From Melieria omissa (Eukaryota > Arthropoda > Insecta > Diptera > Ulidiidae), in the NCBI GenBank assembly GCA_963971225.1, contig OZ020268.1, positions 14,113,032 to 14,177,031 of the forward strand: DNA of 64,000 bases. The letters are read 5' to 3'. Under the pieces are notes generated by a model. That model saw only the letters and a list, made by a program, of their open reading frames with translations, did no database searches and was not told the DNA's origin. The stretch's first letter is position 1; every line of letters starts with the position of its first letter. A program made the translations under genes and the position numbers. Positions 45,915 through 57,800 of this stretch are shown here, piece after piece.

Positions 45915-48900
45915 TTAGAAAATGCTTGCTACATTAGGACCGGGTTGAGAATTGGTGGGCGTCGGCTGTGTGGGTCTGTCTATGTCCTGATAGGTGCGCT
46001 GCTGGCTGGTGGGAAACACTGAGCCTGTCTGCATGCTGCCACCGCGTGTATTGAATTCACGATACAGCAGAATAACCGTTATGGGACGCAAAATCAAGTT
46101 GATTATGGTGAAAGCCACCGCCCAGCCATCTGAAATGGACAATAAAAAGACAAGTAAGTTATTGGTATTGATTGAAGGCAAATGATTGTCACCAGATGCA
46201 GCGAAATGTGTGTTTAACTCACTCATAAAATCGAAATATACAATAATGCATATTATATCAAAGAATATGCTACAAGCGTCTATGACGAGCGCCTGAAAAT
46301 AAACAAAAACAAAAACAGCAAAGGCGAAATGAAATGAATTGTTTGAAATGCGAGAATGTTAAATATGTATGTAGGGAATGAATAGCGGGCATAATACAAT
46401 ACAGCGCTAGTGTTGGAGCAGCATAAAGCATGTAGAAGGTAGCGCAAAGGTACACAAATTGTACCCTGTAAGCAACTTTATCAAACAGTCCCAAAGTTGG
46501 TTCATGATTATGAATGATTATGTAATTGGTTGCTCACAATCTCTTTATATATTCTTTAAAAAAAATCAATAAAACCATATCTTTTTACTAAGACAATACA
46601 ACTTCTGATTTCCAATAAATCGTTTGAAATTGGGAATCTATTCAAATTTGTTCATGAAACAGAACAATTCAACGCCGTTTATGCTGCTTCAATTTCACGT
46701 ATACACTACCTAATTACACTAATTTGACGATTTGTAATATATACGTAAAGCTAAACGACAATATAGGGTACACGAAACAAAAAACGGCGCCAACAGACAA
46801 ATGTTTGTAAATGTTTCAACCGGCCATTTACCTCGCACTCCGCCTACCCCAACCCACTCCGACTATTTGTTTTCTACTTTAAGGGAATTTTCTTTTTGTT
46901 ATTGATTTTTTTGCACAGTTGATTTATTCTGAGAGCGAAAGTATTGTATTAAAAAACAAATCAACTTCAACTCAAGTGGGCAAACTTCACAGCTGCCGCA
47001 CTCGCCTTGGCCGAGGGGGAATGGCCGCATTAAGGTGGTGTGTGTCGATGTTACAGGTGTGAGTTTTCTAGGGCAAAGGCGTTACGGGCGTCGCTATATT
47101 TCAAAGAAAGTGGCTGGCATTGCGTGTCAAGCTGGCTTTTCTGTTCCGAGACCGTTTGGCTCGCCGCGCTGAGGTCGATTACGGCACCGCGGTGTCCACT
47201 ACTATTCAAACAATAGGCGCAATCGGCGGAGCTGAATGTCAGAGTTGAAACGTTTTCGCGGATTAATATTGTAAATAAAAAGCCTGGAGAGCATGACACG
47301 CCAGCACAAGTGGCAGTGCCGCTATGGCAAATGCTGAATGACGCGGTGGCTCATAAATTTGGCCAACGTTATTGCTCCGCTGCCGCAACTATGAGCTGCA
47401 AATGAATTAATTTGCAGCACGCCGACACAAGCGAAATGCTCATTTAACTATTTCGGCGTTGCTTAAATTTGCCTAAACTTAAAGCGGTTCTTCGGCTATG
47501 GCTGTGGTGGCGGCTCTGGCCTATGCGCTAACACATGTCAGCAGACGCAGCGGACGGAGGCGAGCAAAAACATGTTTTCAGAAATGTTTAAAAATAGTTT
47601 TATCGGACAGACGAAAACTCCTCAGCGCACACTTTAACAAAACAAAGTCGAATTTGTTCACACAATCGGCCACGCTCACAAGTAGCCATTCAAACAGAAA
47701 TATGGCAGGGCGCGCCATGGGGGCGGAAAACAGTATCTTTTATTAATTGTTGTTATTGTTGCTTTTGCTTCACTTGGAATAAAAATAAGAAAATGGAAAA
47801 TTAAATATTAAAAATTAGATAAATATTAAAAATAAATATTAACTATTAAAAAATAATTAATTAAAAACAGATTTTCCGATCTGAAATTTTCTTCTTTTTA
47901 TGAAAGTCTAAAATATTTGAGTGGTCACATTTAAAACATTGCTGTGCCTGCAGCTCTAATAAACAATCTGATTGTCCTCAATATTAGCGGATGTTGCTTA
48001 ACCCTTTCAGTCACAATGTCCAATATATTGGACTACAGCCCATACAATTCATACAGAACGGGTTTATTTTCATGGCGGAAAGGGTTAAAGTTGATTGGAG
48101 GTAAGAGCTGAGGTTTTAATTCTTATCGAAAATAACAAGCTTGGATTTTTTTTTTTTTGATATGGTAGTGATTCATTCGCAAATAAGAGCGTTATCAGTT
48201 TTTGGTGATTAGTTTGTTTTTTGCAATGCTATAGTTGTTGATATTTGAAACCAAAAGTCAGTCAGTGAGCAGCATCGCTTTTTTGTAATTATTACTTCAT
48301 TCAACAATTTATTCAAAATCAATAGAAAATGCAATATCATCTTTTTCCACAATAAGATCAAATCGCATTATGAATTTATGACCTCAAATGTTTCTTTCGC
48401 AATTACTATTGCACATTTCCATTTTGGCTCAATCAACTTTAAAAATATTTTTTCCAAAATGTAATTGTAAAGCTAGCAAACATGCCAACACGCACACCAC
48501 CAACTCCTCGTCATGCTGAACGCGGCACCGAGATTGGCTTGGTGGTGTTTTTGCATGCTAGCGCTAATTTGTACAATGCCCTCGCTTGCAGTCTTTACAC
48601 ATCTAGAAGCCATTCGCTGCAATAGCTCGCTGGCATTTCTGCAAATCTCTACAGCAAAGCGAAGTTAGAAGTCTTCCCTGCTTGGTTAGCTTCTTACCGT
48701 TTGTGCCGCTTCAATGGAGTCCTTGCTGTGCATGGTCCAGAACATGGCTATGAGGAAGAGGAAGTTGTAGTATTCGTAGGCACCATGCCCCCAGGTGCCC
48801 AGCATGGCATTTGTTATGAACAAGAAGTGCACGAAAGCGACCAACTGCAATGAAAATAGCATATAAATATTACTGGAGAGAACAAAAACAAAATACAATT

Positions 48901-49513
48901 TCATTCAGAACACCAATCAATTTGGCGGCAACGGAGAAGGTGAGGTACAAAGTGAGACTTTGTGGGAAGCCTAAAAAATTCAAGCCACTACAAGTGATTG
49001 CGCCTTCACGAGCGGAGCGGGTGAGAGTGGGAAGCGTGGCAATATCAAATGTTGGTTTGCAGCTGGGAATGCAGCCGTTGCAAATGCCACTCAAAGCGCC
49101 CCAACCGCATCGAGGTAGGGAAACTGAATATGTCAGTGCGTGCGGCTCCGGGGGGGCCGCAGCTAGAACTGAACAATGCACATAATTCAGTGCAACGTTG
49201 ATCACAGCGCAGCCAATTGAGTCATCACAATTAGCTGCGATTTAAATGAGGCAAAACAGCGACTTTGATAACGTGAATTACATTTTGCTTCTACGTAGGG
49301 CGGAATGAGGAGACCAGACAGCAGATGATAAAGCCAAGTAGTTGTTCTCATTGCACACCGCCCCCCTTTCGGAGCAGTGAGCCATGTGCAGAGTTGGCCT
49401 CACGGGCCGGGATGGTCAGCTTGGCACCGAGTGCCTCAATTGCGCGCTACTCCCTGGTGAATTACCTTAACGCGCACAAACGGCGAGGCCATCAATTCGC
49501 TTAAATCGGTCAT
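45915..49513 (-). CDS. AGTRAP: AGTRAP homologue (angiotensin II receptor-associated protein family)
   Basis: Small four-span membrane protein. The vertebrate member sits in endosomal and Golgi membranes and promotes internalisation of the type-1 angiotensin receptor. Flies lack that receptor, so the fly role must differ. Exons on the minus strand: 49513-49466, 48844-48698, 46292-46223, 46129-45915, giving 159 residues, the same length as the human protein. Family marks in order: VRVKLVAFVHFLF (start of span 1), GTWG, AYEYYNFLFLIAMFW (span 2), the conserved loop KDSIEA, LVIDACSIFFDIICIIVYF (span 3), and LILRPITVILLYREFNTRGG (span 4), followed by a soluble tail with TYQDID, like the human YQTID. 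The ATG at 49513 opens a 16-codon first exon with a good GTAATT donor. Confidence 0.85.
46293..48697 (-). other. 2.4-kb intron of the AGTRAP homologue
   Basis: Contains an 83-bp TTAA-flanked piggyBac-like mini-element (48002-48084) and an AT-rich tract around 47760-47880. The less AT-rich stretch 46.8-47.7 kb has short ORFs on both strands with no recognisable product. The 621-bp intron 48845-49465 likewise shows nothing I can name. Confidence 0.5.
48002..48084. mobile_element. piggyBac-like mini-MITE (83 bp)
   Basis: TTAA at 47998-48001 and 48085-48088 encloses ends CCCTTTC and GAAAGGG. Near the left end is a perfect 16-bp palindrome, GTCCAATATATTGGAC. The same arrangement (CCCTTTYAGT end, then an RATATATY palindrome) is found in the larger element at 58151-58664. 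Confidence 0.6.
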
Positions 49514-50344
49514 TTTGCTGCTTTTCTGTGCTTCGGTGTCAGACCACGCCTTACGCTCTGCCCTCTCCGTCGATTTTCGCTGGTCAATTGCTTGTTTTGG
49601 TTGTGCTGCAGCAACAGCTGTTTATTTTTACGCCAATTTCTTGCTAATGATCCACTTTCGTCGCTCTCGCGCAGTTGCAACGTAACGCGCAATTGTTGTT
49701 GCAAATTTTTCCGGTGACGCTCGGTTCGAGTCACTTGTTGGGCTTCAGTGCAATTTCGTTGATTTTCAGCTTTCAAAAAACAGAAACTTCTCACCGAGTG
49801 CCAAATTGCACAAACACCACACGCAAAGAAGTAAGAATTTGTTCTGTTGCTCTGCGGAACGGTGGCGTAATCGACGCTGATTACGTGCTCAGAATGGAGT
49901 AGATTGCGTCTGCAAGTGTGGAGTGACTTTTCCAATAAGACTTGCACAAATACAGCGTAAACGGAAGACCACCTCATGCATATCTGTGCTCAATGCTGCT
50001 TCTAGTCTCATGCCTCGATGGGTCACAATAGATTAACAACCTGTTGGAGACAACGTTCTGCTTTTCTTCAGACACGATTTCCTATTTACAATGACATTCT
50101 ATTGTCATTATCCACGGACCAAATACATTTTTATATTTATTTTTAAATTATTTGTGACAAGGTTTGCAATTGAATTGAATTTAGATTGAATTCATATCTT
50201 CATTTCTCACCACGATGTAACAGTTGTCTCAATATTACGAGCTGGCAGCACTGTTGTTACAGTCAATTCGAGTTATTCTTTACACATCATTCATGGCCTT
50301 CGACCTTCTGGCTTTCTGAAGAGAGTGTTTTGGCAATTTGGAAA
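49514..50344. promoter_or_regulatory. Divergent promoter region of the AGTRAP and ALDH-like genes
   Basis: 831 bp between two start codons pointing away from each other, so both promoters and 5'UTRs must lie here unless there are untranslated upstream exons. The AGTRAP-proximal half is less AT-rich. I could not pick out a TATA box or initiator with confidence. Confidence 0.45.
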
Positions 50345-51165
50345 ATGCCGGCCATTAAAATCAGCAAAAGCATATTTGAGCAGCTCGACTACGATAACAT
50401 GTCCTCGAAGAATGCGGTAAGCTGTTTTCGGTTTCCTCGTACCAAATATCTTCAGATAACCTCCATTATGACGTTTTGTGATAACAGCCCATTGACGCCA
50501 CTACAGCAGCTGGGGAAGAGCTGGCTGCGCCCACCGTACTGCTGGTATTTGCCAAGTCCGACTTGAATGCGGCTGCATATCACTTGGCCAAATCGCTGGA
50601 ATCGCCGTTTACTGCCAATGCCATTGCCACTGTGCTGGTGGAGGAAGCGGCTCGTGGTGACTTCATTGCTCGCCTTCAACCGCTGTTGAGTTCTATTGCG
50701 CCGTCGTTGGCACAGCATACGGGACGCCAGCAAGCCTTGGGCGTCATTGCGCAGCACAAATGGAATACAGTAGTTTCTGCTGCACTGGATACGAACTCGC
50801 CAACACTGGTTTGTGATGTGACACACGAGCAATTGGGTGTAGGCGCTACTGGCATCGCCACATTGCACACGTTTCGCACCGCAAAGGAGGCAATCAGTTT
50901 GTGTGGCAAGGAGTCGCTGAAGTTTGTGAATGCTTCCATTTGGCATGGAAACCAAGCGTGCGCCTATGAAGTGGCCCTCGGCTTGTCGTGTACTAATTAC
51001 TTCATCAACTGCAACCAGATATCAATGATGCCATTGAAGGCGGCCAAGATCTCAGAGAATGGCAGCTGTGCGCTAGTAGAACAATCATATCACTACGAAA
51101 CGTTATTATACAAGGGCGTTCAGAGGAATATTGTCTTCCCGATTGGCACTATATTTGCAAATTAA
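50345..51165 (+). CDS. Short aldehyde-dehydrogenase-like protein, probably non-catalytic
   Basis: Two exons, 50345-50416 and 50488-51165, in phase 0, give 249 residues. The C-terminal half resembles the C-terminal part of the aldehyde dehydrogenase fold: FRTAKEAISLC, then SIWHGNQACAYEVALGL, then NYFINCNQ, in the order and spacing of the usual F-x-T-EEAI...A-x-W...A...VA..L..G...N segment. The protein is half the length of an ALDH, and I see neither the catalytic Cys context nor the NAD-binding motif, so it may be a pseudoenzyme like the second domain of ALDH16. There is no signal peptide or membrane span. Two polyadenylation signals (51271 and 51368) lie in a duplicated 3' segment. The family call is tentative; that it is a real gene is well supported by the clean ORF and splice. 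Confidence 0.6.
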
Positions 51166-51917
51166 TGCGTGCGAGCGTGTCGCAAAAATGAACGAGTTGC
51201 ATTGAATAATTGCTCTTCTAATTTTACTCAAAGGTATATTTTTGTAATATGTTTCTAGTAAAATTTGCCTAATAAATTTTTTTTATATCTATGTATGATG
51301 CTGTTTCTCTAATTTAATTTTAAAACTTTTGTATATTTGTGTAGTGTTTTTCTAGTAAAAAGTGCCTAATAAATATTTTTTTATATCTATGTATGTTGCT
51401 GTTAATCAAACTCATAAAAATAATACTCTTTAAAATAAATGTATTTAAATTTTTTTGTGGAAAATTAATTCTAACAATGTTCCTGATACTCTCGCTATCT
51501 CACCTTCTATGATTGATCAAATATGTGAGATAATTTTGCAACATTGACTAACACATTTTCGTTTTTCTCATAATGATCGTTACCCCAAAAAATTCGTTCA
51601 TCTAATGCTACCACTGTACCACGTTTTGTACGGCGCATTCTCACCTTATTCACCTTTTGTCTATGCTTGCATTTTCGCCTATTTGATATTTGTTCACCAC
51701 TCGCGAGTAGCGTAAAGCAGCCGAAGATGTGCTCTGTGGATCTGGCACTGGTGCTTGCTCAGCTGTGCTTGCTTTCTCTTTTCTGTTGACTTTCTTTGTT
51801 TCTAAACAAAATTCCAGCAAAGGGAATCGCGCTGCCAAAATGCACATAAGTTGAGTGCTGATTATTCGTTTGGAAAATTCTGTAACATATCTCTAAGAAG
51901 GGTGCGAAAAAGTGAAA
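51166..51917. other. 3' end of the ALDH-like gene and 5' region of the SLC17-type gene
   Basis: The first 250 bp hold a tandemly duplicated 3' processing region (51235-51404). The rest is the promoter/5'UTR of the next gene; no core element is identified with confidence. Confidence 0.5.
51235..51404. repeat. Duplicated polyadenylation region
   Basis: A segment of about 70 bp (TCTAGTAAAA...GCCTAATAAAT...TATATCTATGTATG...GCTGTT) occurs at 51235-51304 and again at 51331-51403, offset by about 97 bp and diverged by several substitutions. Each copy carries its own AATAAA (51271 and 51368), so the gene has two equivalent 3' processing sites. Confidence 0.8.
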
Positions 51918-53718
51918 ATGTTGCGAACGAATAGACTGCTGGCGCAGGCGGACACGGACGAGGATAGCAGCAGACCAATGGTGCACAATTACGAGGCTGC
52001 AAACTGCGCCGATGACGACATAACATTCCACCGAAACTTGCCAACTGTTGGCGCAGGCTACGACCACGATTACGACGATGACGAGGCCAACGACGGCAGC
52101 GCAGATACGCCTCTCATCAACGAAATTCAAGGTAAGCGGCGAGTGCAAACTCTGATTCGGCAACGATTGCGCCATGCTTGCTTCGCGCTACGGCGCTGCG
52201 ATGGTCTCTACTGCGTTGCTCAACAATTGTCTTTCGCTTGCAGATGACGGTGTCTTTCCCAAGGCGCGCCACGTTTTCGGTCTTATGGGCTTTCTGGGCT
52301 TCGGCGTGGTGTACGCGATGCGTGTGAACCTCTCCGTGGCCATTGTGGCCATGGTCAACCAAACGGCTATTCCGCACGAGAACTCGAGCTCAATTGACGA
52401 CACTTGCCCCGTAGTGACGCCCACCAACAGCACAAAACCGCCTGCCGAAGGAGAATTTGTTTGGGACGAGGCAACGCAGGGGCTGGTGCTGGGCTCCTTC
52501 TTCTATGGCTACGTGCTGACGCAGGTGCCGGGCGGGCGGTTGGCCGAGCTGCTCGGCGGCAAATTCATCTACGGCTACGGCGTGCTCATCACAGCCATCT
52601 TTACGCTGCTTACCCCGTTTGCGGCATACTGGGACCTTCCGTTTCTGATATTGGTGCGCGTGTTGGAAGGCATGGGCGAGGGTGTCACTTACCCAGCCAT
52701 GCACGCCATGTTGGCGCACTGGATACCGCCGCTAGAGCGCAACAAGTTTGCGGCGATTGTGTATGCCGGCTCGAACATCGGCACCGTCATCTCCATGCCG
52801 CTGACTGGCTGGCTGTGTTCGCTGAGCTTGTGGGGCGGTTGGCCGCTGGCGTTCTATATTTTCGGTCTGCTGGGCATTGTGTGGTTTATGTTTTGGATGT
52901 TTCTAGTGTACGATAGACCGAGCGTGCACCCGCGCATTTCCTACAAGGAGCGCGACTACATCGAGCGCAGCATACGAGCCATGCAGCCGCGACACTACGT
53001 TGACCTGCTTGCCGAGACTGACGTGGACATGATTCAGCCTCCGGCGGAGCAGATTCCGTGGCGTTCAATTTTCAGCTCTGTGCCGCTCTGGGCCATTCTG
53101 ATAACGCAGTGTGGCCAGAGCTGGGCTTTTTATACACAGCTCACCGAGCTCCCCACTTACATGAGCAACATTCTTCACTTCGATATCCAATCGAATGCGT
53201 TACTGAACGCGGTGCCCTACTTCACGTCCTGGGTGATGGGTATTGCATGCTCTGCGCTGGCAGACTGGATGCTGGAACGCGGTCACATTTCACTTTTAAA
53301 CTCGTACAAGCTGTGGAACTCGGTGGCTTCCATTATACCGTCGCTGGGTCTACTGGGCACGGCTTACGTTGGCTGTAGTTGGGTGTGGGTAACTGTGATG
53401 TTGGCGGGTGTGGGTTCGTTCGGTGGTGCAGTTTACGCGGGTAACCAGATGAACCACATCAGCTTGAGTCCGCGCTTCGCAGGCACCATGTACGGACTGA
53501 CGAACTCGGCGGCAAACATTTGCGGTTTTCTGGCGCCGTACGTCATTGGTCTGGTTATCAACCACCACGAGACGCTGGCGCAGTGGCGCATTGTGTTTTG
53601 GCTGGCTGCGGCACTGAATATAGGAGGCAACTTCATTTATTTGCTGTTCGCCAGCGCGGAGGAGCAGAGCTGGTCTCGCAATCCACGTGGCGTGGTTACT
53701 CCCGATGTGCGCACATAA
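51918..53718 (+). CDS. SLC17-type major facilitator (phosphate cotransporter/sialin-like)
   Basis: Anion transporter of the SLC17 branch of the MFS, about 12 membrane spans. Exons 51918-52131 and 52244-53718 join with a split Asp codon to give 562 residues. The first 70 residues are a soluble acidic N-terminus (with DHDYDDDEANDGSADTPL). Then come span 1 (GLMGFLGFGVVYAMRVNLSVAIVAMV), a luminal loop with glycosylation sites NQT, NSS and NST, and the family signature GLVLGSFFYGYVLTQVPGG with LAELLGGK, followed by ILVRVLEGMGEGVTYPAMHA, the R-E-containing span-4 motif of SLC17. The second half includes TELPTYMSNILHFDI and GTMYGLTNSAANICGFLAPY, as in sialin and the fly inorganic-phosphate cotransporters. 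The substrate cannot be told from sequence. The start is the ATG after TGAAA at 51918; polyadenylation signal at 53996. Confidence 0.9.
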
Positions 53719-54814
53719 TCAATGAGCACAACAAGAGCAACATTGCAAAGTTGTTCGAACAACGGATGCTAAACTGTTTGTGTACCTTTGAATTTGTGTG
53801 ATAATTCCGGCGTGTCAGCAGCGGAGACGCCGCGAATGCTAACTTGGTTCCATGCAGAAATGTTTGTATGGCTAACTATGTCTTTATACACATACATATT
53901 AGAGATTTTTGTATTATTTATACGTACATACATATGTACATCACCAGGCTGCATTTTACCTACAGTAATTTGTAAGCGATATATATAAGTATGAGAATAA
54001 AATGCACCCGTTAATTTGAATTGACTAAAATGAAATTTGCTTAATTTCATTCTTCCCAGAGTTATTTTCGTCTTGGTTGCATTAACTGCAGTGCTACTTA
54101 GTCTCTCGAAAAAACAACACCCATACAAATCATCCCTTTCGCTTCCCACTTGTTTGAAAAGTATTAAGATAACTAGTCGTGCCAGTTCTGAATTGCGTAC
54201 TAGGGCGATATCTGCTGCGACAGTTAACTGGTTAATTATATCTACCTACCAGAACTTGTGCGACGTAGACTTTTCAGTGTAAAGCTGGAACATTCGTCTG
54301 ATTGTCAAATTGATGACACATTCCAGGCATGAATGAAGTCTTTGAAAAACACAGGTATTCTCTTCACGCCCCTTCACCGCATTGGTGATTGGTAGCTGGT
54401 GGTGCTGCACTTTGCAAAAGACACAGTTCTCATTTGGTAAGTATGCGATAGGTATTGATTTATTTATTTTACACATATACATGCATAATTATATTTCCGA
54501 TAATGATTTCCTTCTGTTGCACTAGAACTCATATGTATGTATGTGTAGGTGTGTGTGTGTGTGTGTGGGTGCGTGCGTAGTATGCACTCGTATGTATAAT
54601 GTACATTGATTAGCAATAATATGAAATAACAATCCATTTTTTTCTTGTTATAAAGTAAATCATCGTGTTTTAAAAACATTTATAAAAAAATAAAATCATT
54701 AGATACTAATTCTATAAGTAAGTAAACGAGAAGCATATTCTCCGTGTTTTGTTTTTGTTTTCTGTGTTTTATTTATGTTACTTATTTGATTAGAATTGTT
54801 TTATAGCGAACTTT
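53719..54814. other. Convergent intergenic region between the SLC17-type and M13 peptidase genes
   Basis: Plus-strand AATAAA at 53996-54001 probably ends the transporter mRNA. On the minus strand TTTATT at 54768-54773 is 42 bases beyond the peptidase stop and is the nearest candidate signal. A (GT)n tract lies at about 54543-54577. The stretch 54030-54460 shows nothing I can name. Confidence 0.55.
54543..54577. repeat. (GT)n microsatellite
   Basis: Mostly pure GT repeat between the convergent transporter and peptidase genes; no function implied. Confidence 0.85.
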
Positions 54815-57800
54815 TTACCACACACTGCACTTTTGCAACGGATTCATGGGCGAACCCAGCTTGCATCTGTATGCCTTGGCAAAGTCTTTTGAATTGGACA
54901 GCGGTCCGAGCACGCGTATGAAACCGGGCGAATGCACCGACGAGCGTATTTTCGTAAGAGCATCTTCGGGCCGCATCGAGCCGCACCAGATCTGTGCGTA
55001 ATTCAAGAAGAACAGCTGGTCGTGCGTCAGGTTGAGGCCGGGCAGCTCCTGCTCGGGCCCGTGACGCTTCACCCACTTCTTGTAGGCCTGCAGACGAAAG
55101 CAAAACCATAACAACGTGTATGCATGTATGAATGTATTGGTGGCTTACCCTGAAGGCCTGCTTCAGACCGCCATTGTCGGCGATATTTTCGCCTTGCGTC
55201 ATGCGTCCATTGATGAACATGTCCACCTCTTCGATCTTGTACTTGGAGTACTGGTCGATGATGCATTGCGTGCGTTCACGAAATGCCTCGATGGTGGCGT
55301 TATTCCACCACTGCATCATGTTGCCCTCCTTGTCGAATTGGCGACCTTCAGCGAATTCGCAACAACAGTTTGGTAATAACTCAACGTGTGTTAGATGTTT
55401 AAAATTGTTACCTTTGTCGTCGAAACCATGTGTGATTTCGTGGCCAATTACCACGCCGATACCTCCATAGTTGAGGGACTTTGGAAAATTCTGACTGTAA
55501 AACAGCGGCTGCAATATGCCCGCTGGGAAAACTGTTGGAGGAAACCAATGTTATAAATCTCCGCTCAAAGCTCAGACAACTAATGCCGCACTACCGATAT
55601 CGTTTTTGTTTGGATTATAGAATGCATTGACAACGGCGGGCTCCGTGGTCCATTTCTCTTTGTCCACTGGCAGACGTAGCAACTGTAGATTCTTGTCAGA
55701 GTCCCATTTCAGAATGTTGAGCACATTCTCCATGAAATTATCAGGAACTATTGTTAGCTGTAAAAATAAAGTCATATAATAATTTTGACCAAATATATGT
55801 GCGCGCCAACTTACATTCACGTACTCCTTCTCCAACTCGTCGGCATTCGTCAGAATCTCCGGATATCCGATTCGCTCATTCATCGTGTCCGCCTTCTCTT
55901 TGGCCACAGCACGCGTTTCATCATCCATCCAATGATTCTCAGCGAGCAGCTCGTTGAAGGCCTCACGTATGGTGTGAATCATTTCCAGCGCCGTGTCCTT
56001 GCTATCCTGATTGAAGTTGTCGCGTATGAATAAGGCGCCCACAGCCATGCCCAGCTTCTTGTTCGTCCACTCGACGCACTGTGACCAACGCATTCGTTCC
56101 GACTGTATGCCGAGCAGTATTTTTCGGAACTCAATTCGCTCGCGCTGGTATTCATCGATCATGTGCGTCATTATAGACATGACCAGCCGCCAGATGACAT
56201 AATTGTGCAGCACTCGCTGATCGGCCGTCTCCAGTATTTTGCCCATATCAATCAGATAGGGCATAGCATAGCTGACGAGCTCCTCATCCTGGCGCAGCTT
56301 TATTTCTGGGCCAAGAGCCGTCTGCAAGAAGTTGGTCCAGTTTAGTTGCGGCACTTGTCGTTGCAATTCGGGCAGGGAGATCTTCTTGTAGATGGCGCTG
56401 GTGTCGTGGCGATCGGCTTCTGGCAGTGAGGCATTCACCAGTTTTATTTCAAACTGTACCACATCGTCCAGTTCCTGGCTGGCGGTGGCCGGATTTGCGC
56501 CCATCAGAATGGCCGTCTGCGTCATGTACTTGTGGTAGGCCTTGAGATCGTTCTCACTGCTCGCCTTCAGGTAGTAGTCACGTGATGGCAACGCCAGCTG
56601 TAGCTGATCGATTTGCAAGACATTCACCGAAGAGTTTTTATCGTCGGCGCCCACGTACAATTCGACCAGCACCGGTTCGCTATAGTTGCCGCGTAAAAAT
56701 CCCATCAATTGCTCGAGGGACATGTTCGGGGGCTGCCAGTTTTTCTCGATCACCGGCCAGCCGCCTAACGACTTCAGCACCTCCTTCAAGCGGCCTTCGC
56801 CAATTTTGCGTATTTGCGCTATGACGAGAGGGAATTATTGGAGGAATTATTGAAGGAACAAGACTGCAACTCACGCAAATCCATGCAGCTCTTGTAAAAC
56901 ATTTTGGCCTTAATGGTAGCTTGATTATCCTGATCGTTTATTGGCTCCTCCAGTACACCTTTCAGTATGACTTGCTGTTGGTCGGCTAGAACCTGTGAGT
57001 TTGGTTTGATTTATTGCAATGCCAACTAGAAGCTAGAAGGTTTTTTGAGTACCTCAAATGTGCTTATGGAACTTCGGTCCTCGGGTATGATATGTTTCTT
57101 GTTCCATGTGCCGCAGGCATATTGGAAAAAATTCATGCACGGATCTGCCGTTGTGTCCATAGCTGACAACAACGAAGCAGCTGTCAAAGAAGAAATGCAT
57201 AAAAAATAATTAAAAAATTAGAGTAATTAAATAAACAAGTTATTTAATTCCATAACTAATTGTGAGATCCTTTTCATAGTAAATTATTTTTACATTCAGC
57301 CAAATATAAGTTTGTTTCGATTTATACTTCTGTGATAAATAGTTTCGAAATACATATAATACAAAAGAAATTTTAACATAATAAAGAACAACGACTTTAA
57401 ATTTAATGATGTTAGCTGGATCGGAAACTAATAACGTTTTTATATTTGAGAAAATGTAGAAATAAAAAATCGTAATAATTACACAGGACAACAAAATCGC
57501 AATTTTTTTTCTGTTGCATGGAGTTTTTCTACTGTTTTTTTTACTAATTTGGGTGCGCTGATTTCGAATCTACCTTCAGATTATTTGTAGCAGCTCTAAT
57601 TAGTGAGATACAGGTACCAATTCACTTTTTTAGATTTTCCTCTACTTTTTCCATATATTTTGTCTTAATTTAAAAACCAATAAATCGGTTGAAATAATTT
57701 TCTTCTTGTTGCATTAACAACACCGCACGACTTTTTTCGACACAATTTGCTTTTATAAGTTTTAAAACTCCGCGGTAACCCAAGTAACGAGTAAGGAGTT

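Noticed and set aside
48850..49185. 111-codon ORFs on both strands over the second exon and flank of the AGTRAP homologue
   Set aside because: Shadows of the real exon and its intron; the exon is fully explained by the AGTRAP reading frame.
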